9,760 nt of DNA from NCBI GenBank assembly GCA_002724895.1, contig PBQB01000057.1, positions 1 to 9,760 on the forward strand, read 5' to 3'. The first letter of the stretch is position 1; each line of letters begins with the position of its first letter. Shown here one piece after another: positions 1 to 7,307 of the stretch. Origin of the DNA: Flavobacteriales bacterium. GTDB taxonomy: Bacteria > Bacteroidota > Bacteroidia > Flavobacteriales > BACL11. The translations under genes were made by a program, and so were the position numbers. The notes beneath the pieces were generated by a model. The model saw nothing but the letters and a program-made list of their open reading frames with translations. It was not told where the DNA came from and did no database searches.

Positions 1-267
1 AGAAATGCTTGGTGTACCTGCATCAGAAACTAGAGCGAAGACTTCTCCTGTTTTTATCTTTTTAATAATTTGAGCGTAAATCTTATGCTCGTTGAAACTG
101 TGATAAGCAATTGTTTTTTTGTTGAAACTATAGTGATTAAACAACTTTTTTGTTATTCGTGTATCTTCTACCAAAACTATATCAACCTCCATTAAGATGC
201 GAAGCGCTCTAAAAGTAATATCTTCTAAATTACCGATTGGTGTTGGAACTAAAAATAATTTGCTCAT
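1..267 (-). CDS. rsmI: RsmI, 16S rRNA (cytidine-1402-2'-O)-methyltransferase, N-terminal part (runs off left edge)
   Basis: RsmI uses S-adenosylmethionine to methylate the 2'-OH of C1402 in the decoding centre of 16S rRNA. The first 89 residues are visible and the 3' end lies outside the window. They begin with an ATG at 267-265 and show the family's N-terminal signature: LVPTPIGNLEDIT at residues 6-18, EDTR at 34-37 and SDAGTPSIS at 81-89, the tetrapyrrole-methylase-fold substrate and cofactor region. The reading frame is open to the edge. The start lies 9 bases after the stop of the DUF2279 gene on the same strand, so the two are probably co-transcribed. What is visible is ordinary for the family. 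The rest of the enzyme cannot be judged. Confidence 0.93.
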   Translation of the reverse strand, partial: MSKLFLVPTPIGNLEDITFRALRILMEVDIVLVEDTRITKKLFNHYSFNKKTIAYHSFNEHKIYAQIIKKIKTGEVFALVSDAGTPSIS

Positions 268-276
268 TTTACAAAT

Positions 277-1215
277 CTATATAAATAGTGGATAAAACTT
301 AAAACTTGGAGAAAATCTTATTGTCGGAGCTGGAAAGTGAATATAATCAATCCAATAAATCAGTTTTTTTAGAATTGGGTTATTACATTTTCTAAATAAT
401 TTTGAAATGTTATAGTCTACCGCCAAGTACCACTCGTTTTGCCCTCCTATTTTTTTTCCTTCATTATTTATTTTTTGACTATCATCTAAACCAAAACCTA
501 TCGCTATATTCATCCAACTAGGAAAAATTGAATTCTTAAGATATTTGTTAATATCAATGGTCATCCAATAAGTTTGGTTTGGATAATCATCCTGCCAATA
601 CATATTGGTTACTCTATTTCCTTTTTCTTTTTCTAATTTTAAATAAGTATCTGAATGCCTGTAATATGAAAACTTAAAGTTAATAGGATTTAGAAAAGAG
701 TTATAATGTTTAATTACAGGCCAAAAAGAACCTAGTGTACCACATCCTAAATCCCATTTACTAAAACCCCAGTATGGTGCATAAGCATCTTTTAATTCTA
801 TTCCTAATTGTAACATTGTTCCAAAACAAGCTCCAAAAAGCAAAGATTTTTTATGATTAACGCCTACCCAACTTAAAGATGATGAAAATATCTCAGAGGC
901 ATGTAATCCTCCAAGAAAATGGCCTGCTTTATCCACATTTAATGCGTATCTTAAGTCAGGTCCGTTATCAAAATGAAAGTTGCTTTCCTGTTCTGACCAC
1001 CAGTTTTTTTTTGCATATAAATAGGACGCTGTTAGCCCAACGCTTACTCCTGCACTTACAATAATTATTCGTTTTTTGTCTAATTTATACGAGCTGTATA
1101 AAAACTCAGTATTTGCTAATGTAGAAAAAGAAAAAAAACAGCAAATCGTGAAAACAAACAATCCTTTAAAACTCATTGAAATGATATTGGTTTTTATACT
1201 TTTGTTAGCAAACAT
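277..1215 (-). CDS. DUF2279 (YfiM-like) predicted envelope protein
   Basis: This 312-residue protein of unknown function resembles the DUF2279 family of predicted exported proteins common in Bacteroidota. A hydrophobic N-terminus (about residues 18-34, ending STLA) looks like a signal peptide. The second Met (residue 14) would give a more compact signal peptide and may be the real start. A second hydrophobic stretch lies at about 49-67. The family core follows: DKAGH at 95-99, a Gly-rich helix at 128-139 (FGACFGTMLQLG), then IELKDAY and WGFSKWD at about 139-155. The C-terminal half (about 205-312) has YPNQTYWMTI, a region near FPSWMNIAIGFG, and a Pro/aromatic tail, as in full-length Bacteroidota members. 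No convincing lipobox was seen. It precedes rsmI by 9 bases and diverges from tdk. The function is unknown and the family assignment is from memory of its motifs. Confidence 0.8.
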   Translation of the reverse strand: MFANKSIKTNIISMSFKGLFVFTICCFFSFSTLANTEFLYSSYKLDKKRIIIVSAGVSVGLTASYLYAKKNWWSEQESNFHFDNGPDLRYALNVDKAGHFLGGLHASEIFSSSLSWVGVNHKKSLLFGACFGTMLQLGIELKDAYAPYWGFSKWDLGCGTLGSFWPVIKHYNSFLNPINFKFSYYRHSDTYLKLEKEKGNRVTNMYWQDDYPNQTYWMTIDINKYLKNSIFPSWMNIAIGFGLDDSQKINNEGKKIGGQNEWYLAVDYNISKLFRKCNNPILKKLIYWIDYIHFPAPTIRFSPSFKFYPLFI

Positions 1216-1256
1216 AATTAAAAGAGATATAATTAGTTGATATTTTAGAATTGTAT
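1216..1256. promoter_or_regulatory. Divergent spacer between the DUF2279 gene and tdk, with weak promoter-like elements
   Basis: This very short spacer must hold the promoters of both divergent units. On the plus strand TATTTTAG at 1241-1248 matches the Bacteroidota -7 consensus TAnnTTTG at all but one fixed position, and it ends 8 bases before the tdk ATG. A TATAAT also occurs at 1228-1233, but the nearest TTG-containing -35 candidate is about 20 bases upstream, which is too far for a good sigma-70 promoter. No -33 TTTG was found at the expected distance. In such AT-rich DNA these matches are weak evidence. Confidence 0.25.
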
Positions 1257-1823
1257 ATGCAAAATAATATTAATGTTAATGGTATAGAAGTTGTTTGCGG
1301 ATCCATGTTTTCGGGGAAAACTGAAGAATTGTTAAAACGATTATCCAGAGCTCAACTAGCCAAATTAAATGTTGTAGTTTTTAAACCAATTATTGACTCA
1401 AGATATGATAAAAATAATATTGTTTCTCATAATAAAAACAAGATGAATTGTATAGCAATTCAAAATGCAGATGAAATTTTGTCTTACATTAAAAATATTG
1501 ATGTTATTGGGATTGATGAAGCTCAATTTTTTGATGTTAATTTGATTAATGTGTGTAATATGATAGCAAATAAAGGTAAGCGAGTTATTATTGCTGGTTT
1601 AGACATGGATTTTTTAGGTGCTCCTTTTGGTATAATGCCAACTCTTTTAGCAATTGCCGAAAGGATTACAAAATTAAATGCGATATGCTTTGAATGTGGT
1701 GATTTGGCAAATTATTCATTTAGGAAAAATAAAAAGAAAAATCTAATAGAAATAGGCGATACTAAAGAATATCAAGCATTATGTAGGCTATGTTTTCAAA
1801 AAAAAATATCAAAAAATGCATAA
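1257..1823 (+). CDS. tdk: Thymidine kinase (TK1 type)
   Basis: Tdk phosphorylates thymidine to dTMP with ATP in the cytosolic pyrimidine salvage pathway. Counting from the ATG at 1257 (188 residues), it has the P-loop GSMFSGKT at 15-22, the catalytic segment IDEAQFF at about 86-92 with the general-base Glu at 88, and the GLDMDFLGAPFG lasso-loop region at about 114-125. Two zinc-ribbon cysteine pairs, CFEC (144-147) and CRLC (176-179), flank the YQALCR substrate-loop segment. All expected catalytic and zinc residues are present and the length is normal. A TTG at 1251 would add two residues. I prefer the ATG because TTG offers no homology gain. The gene overlaps alr by 8 bases, which suggests translational coupling, and adjacency of rsmI, tdk and alr is familiar in Bacteroidota. 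Confidence 0.96.
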   Translation: MQNNINVNGIEVVCGSMFSGKTEELLKRLSRAQLAKLNVVVFKPIIDSRYDKNNIVSHNKNKMNCIAIQNADEILSYIKNIDVIGIDEAQFFDVNLINVCNMIANKGKRVIIAGLDMDFLGAPFGIMPTLLAIAERITKLNAICFECGDLANYSFRKNKKKNLIEIGDTKEYQALCRLCFQKKISKNA

Positions 1824-2892
1824 CCACAACGAAACAATATTATATGTAGACTTAAATAAGTTAAAGCATAATTTCAATTTTTTTAAATCTAAACTGCGTA
1901 AATCAACAAAAATTATTTGTGTTGTAAAGGCATATGCGTATGGCCATGGAGATATTAGAATTTCTAAAGCCCTTGAAAAATTAAATATATACGGTTTATG
2001 GGTAACTGACTTTGAAGAAGGAGTTGTTTTAAGAAAGTCAGGGGTTCGTTCAAGAATAATAGTTGCAAATCCTGGCATAAAAAGTTATGAGCAAATTCTG
2101 AAATATAATCTTGATATAGTTATTTATAATAAAACTCTACTGGATCTTTATTGTTCAAAAAAAAAACCTGTTAATGTTCATATAAAACTTAATACTGGCA
2201 TGAATCGATATGGTTTTAATTCTCACGAAATAACTAGCGTTTGTGAAAAATTAAATAGTTCTCCTCATCTAAATGTCCTTTCAGTATGCTCACATTTAGC
2301 CTGTGCTGATAAAAAAGACCTTAAAGATTTCACATTAAATCAGTTAAAAAAATTTTCATCTATTTCTAAAGTTTTCGAAAAAAAAATAAACAAAAAACTA
2401 TTAAAACACATACTTAATTCAAGTGGTGTTCTTAACTATTCAAGTTTTCAAATGGATATGGTGAGAATTGGTATAGGTCTATATGGTAGTATGAAAAATG
2501 AAAATTTATTGCCAATCAGTTCGTTAAGCAGTGTTATAACCCAAACTAGAATAATTGAAAAAGGGGATTTTGTAGGATACGGATTTAGTTTTTGTTCTAA
2601 CAAAAAAATGCAAATTTCAATTGTCCCAGTTGGGTATGCTGATGGATTAAATCGAAAATTAAGTAATGGTGTAGGAAAAGTTATTATTAATGGTCGGATC
2701 TGTAAAATTATTGGAAAAATAAGTATGGGGACGTTTGCCATTGATACCTCTGAAGTTAATGTTAGTGAGGGGCAAAAAATCGAAGTGTTTGGAGATAGTT
2801 TGAGCGTCTATTCAATTGCTAGAAGCCTAAACACCATTCCTTATGAGATTTACTCTACATTAAATCGTAGAATCAAACGAATTTATCTTTGA
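1816..2892 (+). CDS. alr: Alanine racemase (standalone, PLP dependent)
   Basis: Alr interconverts L- and D-alanine, supplying D-Ala for peptidoglycan. It is a cytosolic PLP-dependent dimer. The 358 residues span the whole family. The PLP lysine is K38 in KAYAYGHG (38-45), with Tyr42 next to it. K124, which is carbamylated in studied homologues, and R131 lie in HIKLNTGMNR. His160, R217 (pairs with the pyridine N), the catalytic Tyr274 in VGYADG and Tyr343 in PYE are all present. One oddity is that the usual CMD segment near the active site reads SMG (303-305), so its Asp is replaced by Gly. The protein is not fused to MurF, unlike the bifunctional form seen in Bacteroides. It starts inside tdk (shared ATGCATAA), and its last 33 bases overlap the 3' end of the convergent ligase gene. 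Confidence 0.94.
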   Translation: MHNHNETILYVDLNKLKHNFNFFKSKLRKSTKIICVVKAYAYGHGDIRISKALEKLNIYGLWVTDFEEGVVLRKSGVRSRIIVANPGIKSYEQILKYNLDIVIYNKTLLDLYCSKKKPVNVHIKLNTGMNRYGFNSHEITSVCEKLNSSPHLNVLSVCSHLACADKKDLKDFTLNQLKKFSSISKVFEKKINKKLLKHILNSSGVLNYSSFQMDMVRIGIGLYGSMKNENLLPISSLSSVITQTRIIEKGDFVGYGFSFCSNKKMQISIVPVGYADGLNRKLSNGVGKVIINGRICKIIGKISMGTFAIDTSEVNVSEGQKIEVFGDSLSVYSIARSLNTIPYEIYSTLNRRIKRIYL

Positions 2893-4251
2893 ATTTGCAA
2901 CTAATAATGAGTAAAAAAACGCAAAAAATGAGACTCCTGCCTGTCTTTCTAAAAATGATTCAGTAATAAAACTCAAAACAATTAATAATAAAAAAAAGAT
3001 CTCAAAATAATTTTTTGTTAAAAAAAAGTTTTTAATAGGAAAAAACAATATAAAGATTAATAATGAAATACCTATAATACCTATAGTAGCGAAAGTTTGT
3101 AAATATTGATTGTGATAATTATATTGTTGAGCTATATAAAACTTACTCCTATCACTCTTTTTTTCTAATAATTGCAAGGCATAATTTTGCAGAAATGTAT
3201 TAGTTTTTATTCCTTCTAATTTTGCTTTTCTAGTTAACTTTTCAATTCTTTTTTTATCTTTCTTTAAAATATTTATCTGTTTTAATAACATCTCATTTTT
3301 TGAATTCTCATTTACAATATACTTTTCCATTTTAGTTAATAAGTTTTTTTTCGCATCACCTACTCCTGTTCCAATTATAATGTTTTGTTTTATTACATTT
3401 AACGCTTCTCTCCAAAGGTCCTTTCTTGCTAGATCTACTTTTTCTCCAACATCTAAAATCATAGATACTTGAGATATGGTTTGTTTGTACCTATAGTTAA
3501 GTGCACTTGGTGCACTTATAATTTGTCCTACTATTAATAAATAGATGGTTGTAATTAACAAACCCGCCCAGGTTTTTTGCCTTTTATAATATTTATAAAT
3601 GAAAAAGACTGAAACAAAAAAAATCATAATTAAAATCTGCATTCTTGATGCAAGCAACAAGACAAATAGCATTTGTATTGGAATAATAACTATAGCATAT
3701 TTATTAGTTTTTTTATTATTTAAATTAATATAAAACAAAATAAGTATTGAAAAACATGTAAATAAAGATTGGTATGCGGTATGCATGTTTATAGTTAAAT
3801 TGGAATAATAAAAAACATTTATATCTAGTGTTGAAAAATAATTGGGTAACGCTTTAAAAAAACAGTAAAAATTAAGAGCTAGGCTCGAATAAGCAAAGCT
3901 TAATAAAATATAATTATACTGTTTTTTGTCTTTTAATTTTATAGTCCCCAAGATCAATGGTAAAATTAAAAGCGGTGATTTTAATATTAAATCTACTTTA
4001 GCAAAATCTTTTTCTAAAGACCAAAAAAAACTTAAACAATAAAAAAAATAAAATAAAACCAATACCATCAATTCTTTGTTCAGATTAACTCTTGTTATTT
4101 TTTTTAACCCCTGATAAAAAAAAAGCCAATACAAAAACAATAATATTATACCAATTTTATAAATTACTATTTGTAATGATATTCCAATTGAAATAATTAA
4201 TAACAGTATGAAATAAAGGTTGGATGAAATGTCTTTATGTGTAAAACTCAT
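2860..4251 (-). CDS. O-antigen ligase/polymerase family membrane protein (Wzy/WaaL-like)
   Basis: This 463-residue polytopic inner-membrane protein of the O-antigen ligase family transfers or polymerises undecaprenyl-linked glycans on the periplasmic side. About ten or more hydrophobic segments are visible (for example 11-30, 33-46, 61-77, 85-104, 113-134, 158-176, 186-201, 205-220, 230-247, 386-405, 417-430, 437-452). Family marks include an SR motif after a membrane helix (LLASRMQIL, 199-207), RKDLWREAL at 276-284, GTGVGD at 294-299, HNQYLQTFATIGIIG at 380-394, and ESFLERQAGVSFFAF at 431-445, typical of Flavobacteriales members. The stretch between GTGVGD and HNQYL is about 80 residues, lysine/glutamate rich and helical in character, longer than I expect for this loop. 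The start ATG shares one base with the ctpA stop, so it is the last gene of that block. Ligase versus polymerase, and the glycan acted on, cannot be told from sequence. Confidence 0.85.
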   Translation of the reverse strand: MSFTHKDISSNLYFILLLIISIGISLQIVIYKIGIILLFLYWLFFYQGLKKITRVNLNKELMVLVLFYFFYCLSFFWSLEKDFAKVDLILKSPLLILPLILGTIKLKDKKQYNYILLSFAYSSLALNFYCFFKALPNYFSTLDINVFYYSNLTINMHTAYQSLFTCFSILILFYINLNNKKTNKYAIVIIPIQMLFVLLLASRMQILIMIFFVSVFFIYKYYKRQKTWAGLLITTIYLLIVGQIISAPSALNYRYKQTISQVSMILDVGEKVDLARKDLWREALNVIKQNIIIGTGVGDAKKNLLTKMEKYIVNENSKNEMLLKQINILKKDKKRIEKLTRKAKLEGIKTNTFLQNYALQLLEKKSDRSKFYIAQQYNYHNQYLQTFATIGIIGISLLIFILFFPIKNFFLTKNYFEIFFLLLIVLSFITESFLERQAGVSFFAFFYSLLVANSKINSFDSTI

Positions 4252-5909
4252 TATTTAGTACCTGAAATAATATTCTCATACTCTTGTTTATCATTAAGGA
4301 TCTCTATGGCCCGTTTAACATCTTTATCAAATTCTAGCGAGCTTTTTATTCTTCCCTTCTGATAAGTGTATCTACTTACAATTTCTTCGGTTAAAATTTC
4401 ACAAACTTTTTGCTTATTTTTTTCAAGGTCATCTTTTTTATTTAGTTTTAATTTATCTAACAAAGATTGGTAATCCGAGGCTATTTCTTCAAAATATTTT
4501 TCGTTCTTAGCCTTCTCTTTAAAGTCTTCAAAACTTTCTTCTGTCTTTGTTTTATAATCATACTTTTTATCTGAAATATAGTTCTTAAAACTTAAATAAC
4601 TTGTCTCATCAAATTTAAAGTTGTTTGTAATATTTTCGTGTTTATGTCTAAACTCTGTTGCAAAATCAAAAAATAATCTTTCTCTATATAATGATAATAT
4701 TATATTTGAAACACTTTCTTTATCTACAATTATATCAGGCTCAATTCCTCCACCGTCATATACTTTTCTTCCATTTCTAGTTCTGAATTCTGTTTTTAAT
4801 GAGTCTGGAACTTTTCCAATACTACCATCATCATTCCTGTTATTATAATTTACAGACTGAATACATCTACCACTTGGAATATAATATTTAGCAACTGTTA
4901 ACTTTAATTGTGCATTATAAGAAAGCTTTCTTGTTTGCTGAACCAATCCTTTGCCAAAACTTCTTTGGCCTATTACAACGCCTCTGTCTAAATCTTGTAT
5001 GGCTCCTGAAACAATTTCAGAAGCAGATGCTGATGCAGAGTTAATTAATACAACTAACGGAACATCTGTATCAAGGGGTTGATTTTTTGCATAATATGTT
5101 TTCTCCCATGACTTTATTTTTCCTTTAGTTTTAACAACTTCTTCTCCTTTTGGAACAAATAAGTTAACCATATCAACTGATTCATTTAATAGCCCTCCCG
5201 GATTATTTCGCAAATCTAAAATAAGCCCTTTTAAATTTTTTTCGTCTTTAAGTTTTTGAATTGCATTCTTTAAATCGTTAGAACATCCTCTAGTAAAACT
5301 TCTTAATTTAACATATCCTATTTCATTTCCTAAAAAACCTGCATATGAAACACTTTTGACAGAAACTTTTTCTCTTTTAAATGTTACATCAAAAGGGCTA
5401 GTCAATGAGCTTCTTTCAATTTTTAAGGACACATTAGTGTTGGGCTGTCCTTTTAGTATTTTACTTACTTCTTCAGTTGTTTTGCCTTCAGCAGATTTGC
5501 CATTAATTTCTAAAATTTTATCACCAGCCATTAGTCCCGCTTTCTGTGCAGGATATCCTTCATAAGGTTCAGAAATATAGACATAGTTTTTTCTTTTTGT
5601 AATTATCGCTCCAATTCCTCCATATTGTCCAGTTGTCATAAATTTAAAGTCTTCTATTTCTGACTCTGGAATATAGGTTGTATACGGATCTAATGACTTT
5701 AACATATTATCTATTCCTTCTTTCATTAGCTTGCCGGGATCAGTTTCATCTACATAAAATGTATTTAACTCTTTATACAATGTTGTAAATATGTCAAGAT
5801 GCTTAGAAATTTCAAAATACGAATCAGTAAATGATAAGCTAGAAAATGTAATAGTTCCTAAAGAAATTAGTATAAATATAGTTTTGATTTTTTTTAACAT
5901 AATTATCAT
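4251..5909 (-). CDS. ctpA: S41 family carboxy-terminal processing protease (CtpA/Prc-like)
   Basis: This 552-residue tail-specific serine protease should act in the periplasm, trimming or degrading envelope proteins. The order is: a hydrophobic N-terminal signal or anchor (about 5-27), an N-terminal helical region with SLDPYTTYIPESE (72-84), a PDZ domain at about 93-180 (GQYGGIGA, GYPAQKAGLMAGD, ILEINGK), the S41 core, then a Lys/Glu-rich helical C-terminal extension (about 400-552). The core has LDLRNNPGG at 231-239, the nucleophile Ser295 within SASASASEI (291-299), Lys320 in SFGKG and Gln324. The Ser-Lys spacing of 25 equals that in E. coli Prc and Bacillus CtpB, so the Ser-Lys dyad is intact. 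The first ATG overlaps the yidD stop as ATGA. A second ATG at codon 4 is also possible. It is co-directional with rnpA and yidD upstream and the ligase gene downstream. Confidence 0.95.
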   Translation of the reverse strand: MIIMLKKIKTIFILISLGTITFSSLSFTDSYFEISKHLDIFTTLYKELNTFYVDETDPGKLMKEGIDNMLKSLDPYTTYIPESEIEDFKFMTTGQYGGIGAIITKRKNYVYISEPYEGYPAQKAGLMAGDKILEINGKSAEGKTTEEVSKILKGQPNTNVSLKIERSSLTSPFDVTFKREKVSVKSVSYAGFLGNEIGYVKLRSFTRGCSNDLKNAIQKLKDEKNLKGLILDLRNNPGGLLNESVDMVNLFVPKGEEVVKTKGKIKSWEKTYYAKNQPLDTDVPLVVLINSASASASEIVSGAIQDLDRGVVIGQRSFGKGLVQQTRKLSYNAQLKLTVAKYYIPSGRCIQSVNYNNRNDDGSIGKVPDSLKTEFRTRNGRKVYDGGGIEPDIIVDKESVSNIILSLYRERLFFDFATEFRHKHENITNNFKFDETSYLSFKNYISDKKYDYKTKTEESFEDFKEKAKNEKYFEEIASDYQSLLDKLKLNKKDDLEKNKQKVCEILTEEIVSRYTYQKGRIKSSLEFDKDVKRAIEILNDKQEYENIISGTK

Positions 5910-6127
5910 GGTATAGGGTCATAGCCTTCTCCTCCAAAAGGATGACATTTAAATATTCTTTTTAGGGTTAACCATCCTCCTTTCCAAGGTCCATATTTAT
6001 CTATAACTTTTAAAGCATATGTAGAACATGTTGGTTTAAACCTACACCTTGAAATAAAAAATGGAGAAATTGCTCTCTTGTAAAATAAAATAATCACTTT
6101 GAATATTTTTGAAAATAAATAATTCAT
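5906..6127 (-). CDS. yidD: YidD, membrane protein insertion efficiency factor
   Basis: YidD is a small, positively charged, membrane-associated protein that aids YidC-dependent insertion of inner-membrane proteins. The 73 residues match the family along its whole length: an amphipathic N-terminus, YKRAISPFF at 16-24, then CRFKPTCSTYA at 28-38 with conserved Cys28 and Cys34, GGWLTLKRIFKCHPFG at 50-65 with Cys61, and a GYDPIP ending. It overlaps rnpA upstream and ctpA downstream by four bases each (ATGA), consistent with translational coupling. The rnpA-yidD pairing is widespread in bacteria, where yidC often follows. Here ctpA follows instead. Confidence 0.96.
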   Translation of the reverse strand: MNYLFSKIFKVIILFYKRAISPFFISRCRFKPTCSTYALKVIDKYGPWKGGWLTLKRIFKCHPFGGEGYDPIP

Positions 6128-6495
6128 ATTTCTTCTATTAAACGGTTTAAAATTAATTTTATTTTTTGTTCTATTATATTATATTCTATAATTTTTTGAT
6201 TTTGAAATACAATAGCAAAATGTAATTTTATTTTTTTATTTAACAGATGGGCTTCTAAATCTTTTTTATTTGTTCTAAAAGCTTCTTTAATTCTTCGCTT
6301 TAACAAGTTTCTTTTAGTTGCTAATTTTATTTTTTTCTTTGGAATTGAAATCAATAATTTATACATGTCTTTTTCAGATTCCTTAACTAGCCATATGATT
6401 TGCAAAGGAAAAAAAATAAAACTTTGACCTTTATCAAATAGGAAGTCAATTTCTTTTTTGTGACTTAAAACTTTTCCTTTTTTACCCTCTTTCAT
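6124..6495 (-). CDS. rnpA: Ribonuclease P protein component
   Basis: RnpA is the small basic protein that binds the RNase P RNA and helps it recognise and cleave the 5' leader of precursor tRNAs. The 123-residue product is lysine rich and carries the RNR signature KRNLLKRRIKEAFR at 61-74, preceded by the SIPKKKIKLAT strand. The N-terminus (KGKVLSHKKEIDFLFDKGQS) also fits the family's start. The sequence is more lysine-biased and divergent than textbook RnpA proteins, as expected for an AT-rich Bacteroidota genome. It is not next to rpmH or dnaA, which are its usual neighbours elsewhere. It lies 35 bases after the HemD-like gene and overlaps yidD by ATGA. No Shine-Dalgarno sequence is visible before the ATG. 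Confidence 0.94.
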   Translation of the reverse strand: MKEGKKGKVLSHKKEIDFLFDKGQSFIFFPLQIIWLVKESEKDMYKLLISIPKKKIKLATKRNLLKRRIKEAFRTNKKDLEAHLLNKKIKLHFAIVFQNQKIIEYNIIEQKIKLILNRLIEEI

Positions 6496-6530
6496 AGTAA
6501 ATTTATTAGGAATATATAATTTAAAAGAAC

Positions 6531-7283
6531 TTATCGCTTTCTTTTGTTAGCTTCTTTTATGTATTGATCTAAAGCCATAGACATTGAAGGGGCTTTTTTT
6601 GTTGGGGCCAAAATATCAACTCTTAATCCATTTTTTTCTACAGTTTCTTTTGTTGTTTTTCCAAATATAGCTAGTCGTGTATCTTCTTGCTTAAATTTTG
6701 GAAAATTTTCTAGCAATGATTTTACACCTGTTGGGCTAAAAAAAACTAAAATGTCATATTTAACATCTGAAAGATCTGAAAGATCTGAGCAAACAACTTT
6801 ATACATTTGAGCTTTAGTATACTGTAGGCCGCTTTCTTCTAATGCAACATTAACTTTATTTTTTAAAACATCTGAACAAGGAAATAAAAATTTTGATTCT
6901 GTATGTTTTTGCATTACTGGTATTAGGCTAGCTAGAGATTGTTCTCCTGTAAATATTTTTCTTTTTCTGTAAGTAATAAAGTTTTGTAAATAATGAGCTA
7001 TTGCCTCAGAAACACAAAAATACTTTGTAAAGTCCGGTATTCTTAATCTTAACTTTTCCATCATTCCAAAGTAGTGATCCATGGCATTTTTTGAGGTAAA
7101 AATTACTGAGTCATGATTAAGCAATGAAATTCTTTGTTCTTTGAACTCTAATGATGTCATTTCCTCTACATGCATAAATGGAAAATAGTCAATCTTTAGA
7201 TTGTGTTTTTTTTGTATTGCTGCATATGGGGACTTACCTTCAGGTTTAGGTTGAGAAATCAGAACAGATTTAACTTTTTTCAT
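6531..7283 (-). CDS. hemD: HemD-like protein (uroporphyrinogen-III synthase family, Bacteroidota type)
   Basis: The family cyclises hydroxymethylbilane to uroporphyrinogen III in tetrapyrrole synthesis. The 250-residue protein has the bilobed layout expected. The N-terminal lobe has VLISQPKPEGKSPYA at about 7-21 and VIFTSKNAMDHYF at 60-72. The second lobe has FLFPCSD at 132-138, ILVFFSPTGVKSLLENF at 178-194, and FGKTTKETVEKNGL with LAPTKKAPSM at about 207-234. Sequence conservation in this family is poor, so catalysis is inferred, not seen. No other heme genes are in the window. A short duplicated 9-base unit encodes SDLSDLSD at 166-173. It sits 24 bases downstream of the DUF4271 gene and upstream of rnpA. 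A DUF4271-hemD-rnpA order is familiar in Flavobacteriales. Confidence 0.82.
   Translation of the reverse strand: MKKVKSVLISQPKPEGKSPYAAIQKKHNLKIDYFPFMHVEEMTSLEFKEQRISLLNHDSVIFTSKNAMDHYFGMMEKLRLRIPDFTKYFCVSEAIAHYLQNFITYRKRKIFTGEQSLASLIPVMQKHTESKFLFPCSDVLKNKVNVALEESGLQYTKAQMYKVVCSDLSDLSDVKYDILVFFSPTGVKSLLENFPKFKQEDTRLAIFGKTTKETVEKNGLRVDILAPTKKAPSMSMALDQYIKEANKRKR
6764..6789 (-). repeat. Short 9-base tandem repeat inside the hemD-like gene
   Basis: On the plus strand the unit AGATCTGAA is at 6772-6780, AGATCTGAG is at 6781-6789, and a partial degenerate copy, CATCTGAA, is at 6764-6771. It keeps the reading frame and encodes S-D-L-S-D-L-S-D. It probably arose by slippage within a surface loop between the lobes and has no evident function. 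Confidence 0.6.
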
Positions 7284-7307
7284 TTTTTATATTACTTTTT
7301 TGACATT

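Noticed and set aside
1228..1233. TATAAT hexamer as a sigma-70 -10 box before tdk
   Set aside because: The only TTG-like -35 candidate is about 20 bases upstream, too far for normal spacing. Bacteroidota use a different -7/-33 promoter, and TATAAT is expected by chance in such AT-rich DNA.
2448..2741. Open frame on the minus strand inside alr
   Set aside because: It lies wholly antisense to well-conserved alr motifs and its translation resembles no known family. The same holds for open frames at 879-1064, 1809-2078, 4621-4848, 5356-5565 and 8499-8783, each opposite a solid gene.
6496..6530. Internal promoter before rnpA (TAAATTTA just upstream of its ATG)
   Set aside because: It differs from TAnnTTTG at the key final G, sits only 2 bases from the ATG, and has no -33 partner. 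Such strings are frequent here by chance.
6764..6789. Tandem 9-base units as a possible CRISPR or phase-variation tract
   Set aside because: There are only about two and a half copies with no spacers, the unit length is a multiple of three, and the copies stay in frame, so copy changes would not switch the gene off.
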